Of a stretch of DNA of 17,952 nucleotides, positions 1-6,173 are shown piece after piece. The notes below the pieces were generated by a model that saw nothing but the letters and a program-made list of their open reading frames with translations, did not search any database and was not told where the DNA came from. This DNA is from UMGS1370 sp963557065. GTDB taxonomy: Bacteria > Bacillota > Clostridia > Lachnospirales > Lachnospiraceae. The position numbers and the translations under genes are program-made. Position 1 is the first letter of the stretch. Each line of letters starts with the position of its first letter. The DNA lies in assembly GCA_963557065.1 (NCBI GenBank), contig CAUWCT010000065.1, positions 1-17,952 of the forward strand. Direction: 5' to 3'.

Positions 1-125
1 CGTAGAAGATCAAGTATAAAAAACATTGATTTCTAAAAGAGATTCGTATTTTGAGATTTAGAGCTTAAAAATCAGTATTAACCGACAGCCCCTTTTACAT
101 ATCTTTTAAAATTTTCAGCAGAATA

Positions 126-1634
126 TCATATTTCTTTATTTCTTCCATAAAGTCTTGCCATCCTGCGGCACTTTCCGGCTATCTCGCCGGTCAGTTCTTT
201 ATCCAGCATTCTCCACTTCCAGTTGGTCCCAACCGTCGCCGGCTCGTTGATGCGGGCATCCGAACCCAGTCCCAGATAGTCCTGAACCGGAATAATTGCC
301 AAATCTGCAATGCTTGACAACGCCAGACGGATAAACGTCCAATTTACAGCCTCTGTCTCTTCCGGACGGATGTCTGCATAATCCATTGTAAACTGCAGAT
401 CCTCCCCCTCCAGTTTCTCAAACCAGCCCTGGATTGTATCATTATCATGGGTTCCCGTATAGACTACACAGTTGGGATTTTTATAATTGTGGGGCAGGTA
501 TGTGCTCAGGCCGCTGGCATCAAACGCAAATTCCAGGATCTTCATCCCCGGAAACCCCGATGCTTCCAACAGTTCATATACACTGGGCGTCAGTGTTCCC
601 AGATCCTCTGCAATAACCGAAAGCTGCCCAAACCAGCCCTTTAGTGTCTGAAACAATTTCATACCAGGCCCTTTTTCCCACCGGCCGTTTACAGCAGTCT
701 CCTCCCCATAGGGAATGGCATAATATTCATCAAATCCTCTGAAATGATCGATCCTCACCACATCATACAGGCGAAAACTGTAGTCTGTCCTCCGTATCCA
801 CCATCCAAATCCGGTTTTCTCGTGATATTCCCAGTCATACAGAGGATTTCCCCACAACTGTCCGGTTTCGGAAAACGCATCCGGCGGACAGCCTGCAACT
901 GCCCTGGGCGTTCCATCCTCATCAAACTGGAACATCTCCGGATGAGCCCAGGCATCTGCACTGTCAAATGAAACATAAATGGGAATATCTCCAATTATGC
1001 AGATCCCCTTATCATTGGCATACTTTCTCAATTTTGCCCACTGCTCTGTAAAGGTAAGCTGCAAAAACTCATGAAAACCGATTTCATCTGCCAGTTCTTT
1101 TCTGTAGCGTTCCATCTCTTCCGGTTGGCGCAGACGGATTTTTTCTTCCCATTTTGTCCACTCTTTATCTTCAAAATGCTCCCTTAACGCCATATAAAAG
1201 CAGTATTCTACCGTATCTTCCATAAGCTGCGCTCTGGCCTTTTCGTGGATTTTCTCCGGAGAATCCAGATGATTTTTCTCTTTCCAGTTTTGATAGGCAG
1301 TTTTTAAAAGACTCTTTTTTCCCGTATGAACTTTGTCATAGTCCACTCTGCGCAAATCGTCTCCAAAATCCGTTTCCGGACACTCTTCCCGGGTCAAAAG
1401 CCCTTCCTCTGTCAGCTGTTCTAAATCAATAAACAGGGGATTTCCTGCGAATGCAGAAAAAGACTGATACGGAGAATCCCCATAACCAGTCGGTCCCAAC
1501 GGCAGAATCTGCCAGTATTTCTGTCCTGCTTTCTCCAGAAAATCCACAAACTCATATGCTTCCTTTGAAAAAGAGCCGATCCCGTATTTAGACGGCAGGC
1601 TGAATATCGGAAGCAGCATTCCACATTCTCTCAT
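126..1634 (-). CDS. malQ: 4-alpha-glucanotransferase (amylomaltase), GH77
   Basis: This enzyme transfers alpha-1,4-glucan segments between maltodextrins and releases glucose; it is cytoplasmic and acts in maltodextrin and glycogen turnover. The 502-residue product has the normal GH77 length and the family N-terminus (LPSKYGIGSF, then ILPLGPTGYGDSPYQSFS at about 43-60). Catalytic residues are visible: nucleophile D296 in VRIDHFRGF, acid/base E343 in IAEDLG, and D397 in GTHDNDT. The reading frame is open to an ATG at 1721, but that ATG lies inside the -35 region of a good promoter. I therefore chose ATG 1634, which begins MRECGMLLP as the family does and has GGGGAG at 1644-1649, 9 bases upstream. 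ATG 1640 is an alternative with a shorter spacer. The gene stands alone in its transcription unit; glgB in this window acts in the same general pathway but is not adjacent. The function is secure and the exact start moderately so. Confidence 0.95.
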   Translation of the reverse strand: MRECGMLLPIFSLPSKYGIGSFSKEAYEFVDFLEKAGQKYWQILPLGPTGYGDSPYQSFSAFAGNPLFIDLEQLTEEGLLTREECPETDFGDDLRRVDYDKVHTGKKSLLKTAYQNWKEKNHLDSPEKIHEKARAQLMEDTVEYCFYMALREHFEDKEWTKWEEKIRLRQPEEMERYRKELADEIGFHEFLQLTFTEQWAKLRKYANDKGICIIGDIPIYVSFDSADAWAHPEMFQFDEDGTPRAVAGCPPDAFSETGQLWGNPLYDWEYHEKTGFGWWIRRTDYSFRLYDVVRIDHFRGFDEYYAIPYGEETAVNGRWEKGPGMKLFQTLKGWFGQLSVIAEDLGTLTPSVYELLEASGFPGMKILEFAFDASGLSTYLPHNYKNPNCVVYTGTHDNDTIQGWFEKLEGEDLQFTMDYADIRPEETEAVNWTFIRLALSSIADLAIIPVQDYLGLGSDARINEPATVGTNWKWRMLDKELTGEIAGKCRRMARLYGRNKEI

Positions 1635-1697
1635 ATCCATTTTCTCCCCAAAACTTTTTATCTGCTTTGCAGTCCTTTGTTTTCCTGCTGATATGTT

Positions 1698-1726
1698 ATT
1701 ATACCAATTTCCATACCCCAATGCAA
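1698..1726 (-). promoter_or_regulatory. Promoter of malQ
   Basis: On the minus strand TTGCAT (1726-1721) is followed after 17 bases by a perfect TATAAT (1703-1698). Transcription would begin near 1690, giving a leader of about 50 bases. This rules out the upstream in-frame ATG at 1721 as the start. Confidence 0.7.
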
Positions 1727-1735
1727 TTATTTCCC

Positions 1736-1779
1736 GTAACAGTTCAGGCGGGCAAGAAGATGCATGGCTGAACTATTAC
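1736..1779. repeat. Stem-loop repeat element, copy A
   Basis: GTAACAGTTCAG at 1736-1747 is the inverted complement of CTGAACTATTAC at 1768-1779 with one mismatch, enclosing a 20-base loop that carries GGGCAAGAAGATG. A 24-base block (1750-1773) recurs at 17884-17907 with one difference. A 25-base block (1755-1779) recurs on the minus strand at 5238-5214 with three differences. It lies between the divergent malQ and HicB-like genes and looks like a REP- or MITE-like dispersed element, not a terminator, since no T-run follows. Confidence 0.6.
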
Positions 1780-1803
1780 TATTTCCCATGGCTCAACCAT
1801 TAC
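1764..1803 (+). repeat. Imperfect 16-base direct repeat
   Basis: ATGGCTGAACTATTAC (1764-1779) is repeated as ATGGCTCAACCATTAC (1788-1803), 14 of 16 identical, with a 24-base period. A shorter CAACTATTAC recurs at 1855-1864. The first copy is also the right arm of the stem-loop repeat. The repeats lie upstream of, and around, the likely promoter of the HicB-like gene. Confidence 0.5.
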
Positions 1804-1809
1804 AAATCT

Positions 1810-1837
1810 TTGCAATTTACAGAATTCATAGTACAAT
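1810..1837 (+). promoter_or_regulatory. Possible promoter of the HicB-like gene
   Basis: TTGCAA (1810-1815) and TACAAT (1832-1837) are separated by 16 bases, about 48 bases before the start codon. The match is modest, and neighbouring AT-rich hexamers could serve instead. Confidence 0.4.
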
Positions 1838-1884
1838 ACTAATGAGACCAGAATCAACTATTACAATTAAATGAGGTGATATTT

Positions 1885-2160
1885 ATGAAGTTTGTATATC
1901 CGGCTGTTTTTAAAAAAAGGGAAGACGGAAGCTTTCATGTAACCTTTCCGGATTTGGATGGGTGTTTTGCAGAAGGCCCCACTATGGACGATGCTTTGGA
2001 AAATGCCAAGGAAGCAGAAATCGACTGGATCACATTAGAACTGGAAGAATCCTTTGACCTTCCTGCCAGAAGCAAAGAAGAGGATATTCTGATCGAGGAA
2101 GGGGATGTAATCCGTAATGTTACGGCTTCCATCCGCCTGAGAGAAGGGTATGATGAATAA
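1885..2160 (+). CDS. HicB-like antitoxin-family protein, stand-alone
   Basis: The 91-residue product matches the HicB N-terminal domain, a partial RNase H fold: MKFVYPAVF, then FPDLDGCFAEG at about 21-31, then the helix DDALENAKEA. In complete modules HicB neutralises the HicA mRNA interferase and usually represses its own operon. Here no HicA-type ORF lies on either side, and the C-terminus (about 70-91) lacks an obvious ribbon-helix-helix or helix-turn-helix DNA-binding segment. The start is ATG 1885, with GAGGTG at 1873-1878 and a 6-base spacer; a GTG at 1876 lies within that ribosome site and is unlikely to be used. The gene is monocistronic and convergent with the ORP-like operon. The family assignment is firm, but an antitoxin role is uncertain without a toxin partner. 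Confidence 0.8.
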   Translation: MKFVYPAVFKKREDGSFHVTFPDLDGCFAEGPTMDDALENAKEAEIDWITLELEESFDLPARSKEEDILIEEGDVIRNVTASIRLREGYDE

Positions 2161-2178
2161 CGATTTATATTACAAAAG

Positions 2179-2199
2179 GGGGCGCTTTGAAAGCGCCCC
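2179..2199 (-). terminator. Rho-independent terminator of the ORP-like operon
   Basis: A GC-rich hairpin pairs GGGGCGC (2179-2185) with GCGCCCC (2193-2199), extendable inward by up to three T:A pairs. On the minus strand it is followed by TTTTG, so it best serves the operon ending at 2248. The plus-strand side lacks a clean T-run, so any role for the HicB-like transcript is weaker. Confidence 0.75.
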
Positions 2200-2247
2200 T
2201 GACCTTTATCTTCCAAATATCCGAAACACTGCCAGCGGCAGGTTTTC

Positions 2248-2607
2248 TCAGTGTTTGCCGCACTCGTGAGCGTGTTCATGCTCATGGCAGATGGAGCCGG
2301 TAGATTTTAACTCGCCTCTCAGATAGGACTCGACGGCTGCCCTTGCGTCTCCCTGGGCGCCCAGTACCACTTCTACGCCCCGCTCATTGAAAATATCTAC
2401 AGCACCGCCGCCCATACCTCCGGCAATCATGACTTCTACGCCCATATCCGCTAAAAAGTTGGGAAGAAATCCCGGTCTGTGCCCTGGATTGGGAACCGAC
2501 TGTTCAGATTCCACTGCCCCGTCTTTTGCCTCATAGATCATAAAGTTCTCACAATGTCCAAAATGCGGCCAAATCTGACTTCCGTTACAAGAAACTGCAA
2601 TCTTCAT
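2248..2607 (-). CDS. NifX/NifB-type dinitrogenase iron-molybdenum cofactor domain protein with His-rich tail
   Basis: This 119-residue protein belongs to the Nitro_FeMo-Co family (PF02579), small alpha/beta proteins that bind or carry metal-sulfur clusters; orange protein (ORP) of Desulfovibrio is a known member. The sequence shows the family start MKIAVSCNGS, a PHFGHCENFMIY strand-helix unit near 14-25, and the glycine-rich MIAGGMGGGAV at about 60-70. The C-terminus (about 106-119) holds a cluster of His, Glu and Cys (CHEHEHAHECGKH) that looks like a metal-binding extension. An AGGAGA-type ribosome site precedes ATG 2607. It is the last gene of the operon, 24 bases after the preceding ATPase gene and followed by a strong hairpin terminator. 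The cofactor is unknown; nothing here indicates nitrogen fixation. Confidence 0.85.
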   Translation of the reverse strand: MKIAVSCNGSQIWPHFGHCENFMIYEAKDGAVESEQSVPNPGHRPGFLPNFLADMGVEVMIAGGMGGGAVDIFNERGVEVVLGAQGDARAAVESYLRGELKSTGSICHEHEHAHECGKH

Positions 2608-2631
2608 AGTTTTTATTCTCCTTTTATTATT

Positions 2632-3510
2632 TTAGGTCTGATTCTGCTCATCTTTCAGCAGTTTGATGACCTTTTTATAAATCTCTTTTACTGCTGTCCG
2701 GGATATACAGTCAATATCTGCTATTGTAAGACCGGCATTGACCGCCTTTACCGCTTCCCTGTCAAAAGGGATTTTCCCCACAAACGCCAGCCCGTTTGCT
2801 GTACAAAATTCTTCGATTTTTTGGGTATGCTCCAGACTGGTGTCATATTTATTCACACATACCGCCAGTTTTGCCTGAAATGTATCTGCCGTTTTTGCCA
2901 GACGCTTTAAATCACTGATTCCACTCTCGCTGGGTTCTGCCACGACAAGAACCAAATCCATCCCGCTGATAGAAGAGATAACCGGGCATCCAATCCCTGG
3001 CGATCCGTCTATAACAGCCAGTTCACAGTCCGGCGCATGTTTTAGCATGGCCATTTTGACCTCTGTTACCAGCTTGCCGGAATTGCCCCGCCCCATTTTC
3101 AGGGATGCTGTGGAAAATACCTGTTCTCCCAGATACAATTCCCGTTTACCCGCAACGTCTCCATCCAGCGAGACTGCTTTTGCAGGACAGACAAACCGGC
3201 ACACACCGCAGCCCTCGCAGGCATATTCATTGACAGCCGCTTTTCCATCCATCAGACAGATGGCGCCAAAACGGCAATGGGCTTCACATTCTCTGCACCC
3301 GGTACAGACGGCCGGATCAATCCTTGCCTTCTCCCCTCCTGTAAAATCAGCCGTTTCCGGTTCGTCTTTACGGTCCATTACCAGATGAAGATTGGGCGCG
3401 TCCACGTCACAGTCCGCTGCTGCCTTTATATGAGCCAGGCGGATCAGCGCCGCAGCTATGGTTGTTTTTCCAGTGCCGCCCTTACCGCTTAATACTAATA
3501 ACCGTTTCAT
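2632..3510 (-). CDS. MinD/Mrp-like P-loop ATPase with inserted double 4Fe-4S ferredoxin domain (downstream paralog)
   Basis: The product (292 residues) is a deviant-Walker SIMIBI ATPase with a ferredoxin insert. A deviant Walker A (KGGTGKTT) lies at 10-17, a DCDVDAPN motif at 33-40, and a Walker B-type VIDGSPG near 167-173. The insert carries two cluster motifs: C69, C72, C75, C79 and C98, C101, C104, C108. Such proteins are common in anaerobes, usually as tandem pairs beside NifX-like proteins. In Desulfovibrio the pair belongs to the ORP complex. I chose ATG 3510, which begins MKRLLVLSGKGG and has AGGGGG about 6 bases upstream. It overlaps the previous stop as TGATG, so translation is probably coupled. 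The upstream extension to 3600 overlaps the previous gene and lacks homology-like sequence. The biochemical role (metal-cluster assembly or partitioning) is inference. Confidence 0.9.
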   Translation of the reverse strand: MKRLLVLSGKGGTGKTTIAAALIRLAHIKAAADCDVDAPNLHLVMDRKDEPETADFTGGEKARIDPAVCTGCRECEAHCRFGAICLMDGKAAVNEYACEGCGVCRFVCPAKAVSLDGDVAGKRELYLGEQVFSTASLKMGRGNSGKLVTEVKMAMLKHAPDCELAVIDGSPGIGCPVISSISGMDLVLVVAEPSESGISDLKRLAKTADTFQAKLAVCVNKYDTSLEHTQKIEEFCTANGLAFVGKIPFDREAVKAVNAGLTIADIDCISRTAVKEIYKKVIKLLKDEQNQT

Positions 3511-4331
3511 CATACGCCCCCTATCTGCTTGAGAACAGCAAGAAAACGCTGTTTTTCCCGGGGAAATCTTTCTGCAAGAATCTCTCCGCCTGCAATACAT
3601 TCTGCATACTCAGAAACATAGGGAATCCTCGCTAATACAGGCGTATTCGTCCTGCGGCAAAATTCATCCAAAGGCTGATAGGGTTCTATCTCCTTGTTTA
3701 TCACCACCCCGCATTTTTTCCCTAAAAGCGTGGTCAGCTCATGGACCATCCTGAAATTGTGAAATCCAAATGCAGTCGGTTCTGCCACCAGGACGCAGAA
3801 ATCTGCATCCATCACGCATTCCATAACACTGCAGGCGCTGCCGGGCGGACAGTCAATAATGGTCAGCCCCTCTGCCTGCTTTAACAATTCCCGGATAATG
3901 GGAATGCCGGACGCTTCTCCCTCATTCAGCACTCCGGTCGCTGCCTTCACCGCTCCATGAACGCCGATCTCTATTTTTCCAATCGGTTTTTCTCTTTCTG
4001 TAATGGCATTTTCCGGACAGGCCAGCACACAGCCGCCGCAGCTGTGGCACACTTCCGGAAATACCACAGTTTTTCCTTTCACATGCATCAGGGCGTGAAA
4101 CCGGCAAAACTCTACGCATTTTCTGCATCCTGTACATAAATCCAGATGAAACTTTGGCAAACGGGTAGAAACAGTGATCTCCCGAATGCCCTCCGGTTTT
4201 AAAAACAAACGGCCATTGGGTTCCTCTACATCACAGTCCAGATAGACGGCCCTTTCTGCTGCCGCTGCCAGGTTTATTGCAGTCATGGTCTTGCCTGCTC
4301 CGCCTTTTCCGCTTAAACATGCGACTTTCAT
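3510..4331 (-). CDS. MinD/Mrp-like P-loop ATPase with inserted double 4Fe-4S ferredoxin domain (upstream paralog)
   Basis: The 273-residue product is a paralog of the next gene, with the same architecture. The P-loop KGGAGKTM lies at 9-16, a DCDVEEPN segment at 32-39, and Walker B-type IIDCPPG at 158-164. Two 4Fe-4S motifs sit at C66, C69, C72, C76 and C95, C98, C101, C105. The two paralogs have diverged widely outside the motifs, which fits a heterodimer, not a recent duplication; this is inference. ATG 4331 overlaps the upstream DUF134-NifX stop codon by four bases (ATGA), and its own stop overlaps the downstream ATPase start, so the three genes are translationally coupled. Family and operon membership are firm. 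The client protein and cofactor are not identifiable from sequence. Confidence 0.9.
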   Translation of the reverse strand: MKVACLSGKGGAGKTMTAINLAAAAERAVYLDCDVEEPNGRLFLKPEGIREITVSTRLPKFHLDLCTGCRKCVEFCRFHALMHVKGKTVVFPEVCHSCGGCVLACPENAITEREKPIGKIEIGVHGAVKAATGVLNEGEASGIPIIRELLKQAEGLTIIDCPPGSACSVMECVMDADFCVLVAEPTAFGFHNFRMVHELTTLLGKKCGVVINKEIEPYQPLDEFCRRTNTPVLARIPYVSEYAECIAGGEILAERFPREKQRFLAVLKQIGGV

Positions 4332-5053
4332 TGCACACCCTGAAATCCGTCATGGAACCTGGTCAGTTCTTCCAGCTTTCCCTTCTCCCATGCAGTCAAA
4401 TCATCCGCTGCGGCTTTATTTGCGGATTTGTAAATCTGAATCTCTGCGGCTTTTAATACCTCTGCTGCATTCTCTCCGCAGCGGACTGTAATCAAAACAT
4501 CTACCTGGCTGTCCGCCAGAAACTGGGCCGCCTGGATTCCCGCTCCACCCTGCGCCTGGGCTGCCGGATTTTCTACAATCTTATCCTCCCCGTTTTCCCG
4601 AACTAAAAAATAAGGCGCTCTTGATAAAACAATACATACGTCCTGTTTATTTTCATCTAACGGAACTGCAATTTTCATTCTTTTCCCCTCCTTAACTGCC
4701 GTCTTTTGACAAATTCTCCGATGCTTTCTGCACCCGCCGCATCCGCAGGTATCTTCCTTTCCGTCACAGATCTGGTAATCCCCGCCTTCAATGCGCAAAG
4801 GGCGGCCTTCGACCAGCGCGTCGGCCAGTTTCTTCCTTGCAGTATTGTAAATCAGCTGAACGGTCGTTCTGGCCACATGCATATAACCACTGCATTCTTC
4901 CTGAGAAAATCCCTCCCTGTCAATCAGGCGGAGCGCCTCATATTCATCTACTGTCAGAACCACCGCTGTATCCCCGGAAATTTCTCCGGCAGGCAAAAAC
5001 TCATTGATCCGCGGCATCTGACATACTTTTCTGCACTTTCTCGGCCTTGGCAT
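4328..5053 (-). CDS. DUF134 HTH regulator fused to a NifX-type cofactor domain
   Basis: The 241-residue ORF joins two families normally encoded as separate proteins. Residues 1 to about 95 match DUF134 (UPF0251): MPRPRKCRKVC, then TVDEYEALRLIDREGFSQEE, then a sigma-region-4-like helix-turn-helix around 50-80. A Cys-rich linker follows (C96, C103, C105, C108, C115), possibly a metal or cluster site. Residues 126-241 form a Nitro_FeMo-Co (PF02579) domain beginning MKIAVPLDENKQD. The start ATG 5053 has a strong GGAGGAGGTGG site at 5057-5067. It is the first gene of the operon, behind a consensus promoter overlapping palindromic boxes, so it may autoregulate the operon in response to cluster or metal status (inference). 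The codons at the fusion junction form a near-perfect ribosome site before an in-frame ATG at 4678, so a separate NifX-like protein may also be made. Confidence 0.88.
   Translation of the reverse strand: MPRPRKCRKVCQMPRINEFLPAGEISGDTAVVLTVDEYEALRLIDREGFSQEECSGYMHVARTTVQLIYNTARKKLADALVEGRPLRIEGGDYQICDGKEDTCGCGGCRKHRRICQKTAVKEGKRMKIAVPLDENKQDVCIVLSRAPYFLVRENGEDKIVENPAAQAQGGAGIQAAQFLADSQVDVLITVRCGENAAEVLKAAEIQIYKSANKAAADDLTAWEKGKLEELTRFHDGFQGVQ
4676..4693 (-). promoter_or_regulatory. Internal ribosome binding site and in-frame start within the DUF134-NifX ORF
   Basis: AAGGAGGGG (4693-4685) precedes ATG 4678 by six bases, which is ideal spacing. It lies in frame at codon 126, exactly at the first residue of the NifX-type domain; the ribosome site itself encodes Lys-Glu-Gly. 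Initiation here would give a free 116-residue NifX-like protein (4328-4678). The sequence is direct; its use is inferred. Confidence 0.65.
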
Positions 5054-5127
5054 GGTCCACCTCCTCCAGTTTCCAGTTCTTTAAAATCTACCGCCTCCAT
5101 GTGTGTCTCTATGATCCCGTTTATATT

Positions 5128-5208
5128 TATGGCATATGACATTTATTAATACACAGTATAACGCAAATTATGGCATATGTCAATATTATAATTAACATAT
5201 GCCATAAT
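5128..5208. promoter_or_regulatory. Three-copy GGCATATG operator-like array
   Basis: Three boxes share the core TTATGGCATATG: plus strand from 5128, plus strand from 5168, and minus strand from 5207. The outer pair at 5167-5180 and 5195-5208 is a perfect 14-base inverted repeat with a 14-base AT-rich spacer. The centres of the CATATG cores (5135.5, 5176.5, 5198.5) are 41 and 22 bases apart, close to four and two helical turns. The middle box overlaps the -35/spacer of the operon promoter. The most likely binder is the DUF134 protein encoded just downstream, but this is inference. Confidence 0.65.
5155..5183 (-). promoter_or_regulatory. Promoter of the ORP-like operon
   Basis: On the minus strand a perfect TTGACA (5183-5178) is followed after 17 bases by TATACT (5160-5155). 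Transcription would begin near 5148, giving a leader of about 95 bases. The -35 element and spacer overlap an operator-like box, a typical arrangement for repression. Confidence 0.8.
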
Positions 5209-5213
5209 CTCTC

Positions 5214-5238
5214 GTAACAGTTCCGCCATGCATCTACT
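5214..5238 (-). repeat. Dispersed repeat, copy B
   Basis: Read on the minus strand, this 25-base block matches 1755-1779 at 22 of 25 positions. It spans the stop codon of the MscS-type gene and runs directly into the regulatory region of the next operon. It also shares CGTAACAGTTC (5213-5223) exactly with the left arm of copy A. Confidence 0.5.
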
Positions 5239-6127
5239 TTATCATATGCACATCCATCTGATTAAACGGAATCTCGATTCCGGCTTTGTCGTATTCCAGT
5301 TTGACAGATTCCGTAATGTCCCAGCGGCAATTCCAGTAATCATCGCTGGCTGCCCAGGCTCTTCCGCCTATCATAACAGAGCTGTCTGCCAGACTGTCTA
5401 CAAACACCTGTATCGGCTCTTCTTTCAGCACCAGAGGATGTTCTTCCAGCAGCCGCTGCAGAATATCCTTCGCCTTCTTTAAATCCGCTGTATAGCTGAT
5501 TCCCACCAGAATATCCACCCTCCGCTTTCCCATGCCTGTCACATTGGTCATGGGTTCATTGGACAATGTACCATTGGGAATCACAATCTTGCGGTTGTCT
5601 GCCGATACCAGAGTAGTATATACCACTCCGATATTGGAAACCTGGCCTTCTCCGCCCTGGGAAATAATATAGTCTCCCACCTTAAAAGGCTTTGTAACTA
5701 AAATCAGAACGCCTCCTGCAAAGTTGGTCAGCGTTCCCTGGAGAGCCAGGCCAATCGCAATACCGGCAGAGCCTAACAGTGCAATAATGGACGCTGAACT
5801 GATGCCGATTTTCTCTGCTGCTATAAAAATCAGAATCCCATACTGGAAAGCCTTTGCCACAGAAACCAGGAAACGGCTGATTCCAATCTCCAGTCCCATC
5901 TTATCCAGAGTCCGTTTTATAAACTTGCTGGTACATTTAATAATGCGGCTCCCAATCAGCAGAATCAGCGCGGCTGCAAGCAGCCGGTAGCCGAAACTCA
6001 TCAGCCCCGGTATCCACCCCTTCATGGTTTCAATGATTACATCCGGATTCAGACGCGCAATATCTTCTGCAATCTGTGCGCCTACCTCCAGAGTCTCCTG
6101 GACAGCTGCCTGTGTTGTCTCTTCCAT
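5234..6127 (-). CDS. mscS: Small-conductance mechanosensitive channel, MscS family
   Basis: This inner-membrane channel opens under membrane tension and releases solutes during hypo-osmotic shock. The 297-residue product has the MscS core length. Hydrophobic segments lie at about 42-63 (TM1), 86-106 (TM2) and 111-143 (TM3). TM3 carries the small-residue, Gly/Ala-rich pore helix (LLGSAGIAIGLALQGTLTNF). The beta-domain signature follows: KPFKVGDYI at 146-154 and DNRKIVIPNGTLSN around 177-190. A soluble N-terminal stretch of about 40 residues precedes TM1. ATG 6127 has AGGAGG with a 7-base spacer. The gene begins 46 bases after glgB on the same strand without an evident terminator, so co-transcription with glgB is likely. 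The physiological link to glycogen synthesis is unclear; osmotic balance is one speculative reason. Confidence 0.92.
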   Translation of the reverse strand: MEETTQAAVQETLEVGAQIAEDIARLNPDVIIETMKGWIPGLMSFGYRLLAAALILLIGSRIIKCTSKFIKRTLDKMGLEIGISRFLVSVAKAFQYGILIFIAAEKIGISSASIIALLGSAGIAIGLALQGTLTNFAGGVLILVTKPFKVGDYIISQGGEGQVSNIGVVYTTLVSADNRKIVIPNGTLSNEPMTNVTGMGKRRVDILVGISYTADLKKAKDILQRLLEEHPLVLKEEPIQVFVDSLADSSVMIGGRAWAASDDYWNCRWDITESVKLEYDKAGIEIPFNQMDVHMIK

Positions 6128-6173
6128 TCATCATCCTCCTGTATGGCAGTCCTCCAAAAGCATCAATGTTTTA

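Noticed and set aside
1..125. Partial gene or terminator downstream of malQ
   Set aside because: The AT-rich stretch contains no convincing ORF with a ribosome site and no GC-rich hairpin with a T-run on the minus strand.
1635..1721. N-terminal extension of malQ to ATG 1721
   Set aside because: The ATG lies within the -35 region of a strong malQ promoter, the extra residues do not look like GH77 sequence, and a ribosome site sits before 1640/1634.
2479..2910. 143-codon plus-strand ORF
   Set aside because: It lies opposite the well-supported NifX-like and ATPase genes, and its product has no family-like sequence.
4954..5142. 62-codon minus-strand ORF that could be a leader peptide of the ORP-like operon
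   Set aside because: It has no clear ribosome site, overlaps an operator box, and runs out of frame across the well-supported DUF134 start; it is probably chance.
5167..5208. The 14-base inverted repeat as a terminator for the MscS-type gene
   Set aside because: The stem is AT-rich, has a 14-base loop, is not followed by a T-run, and its box recurs downstream at 5128; an operator fits better.
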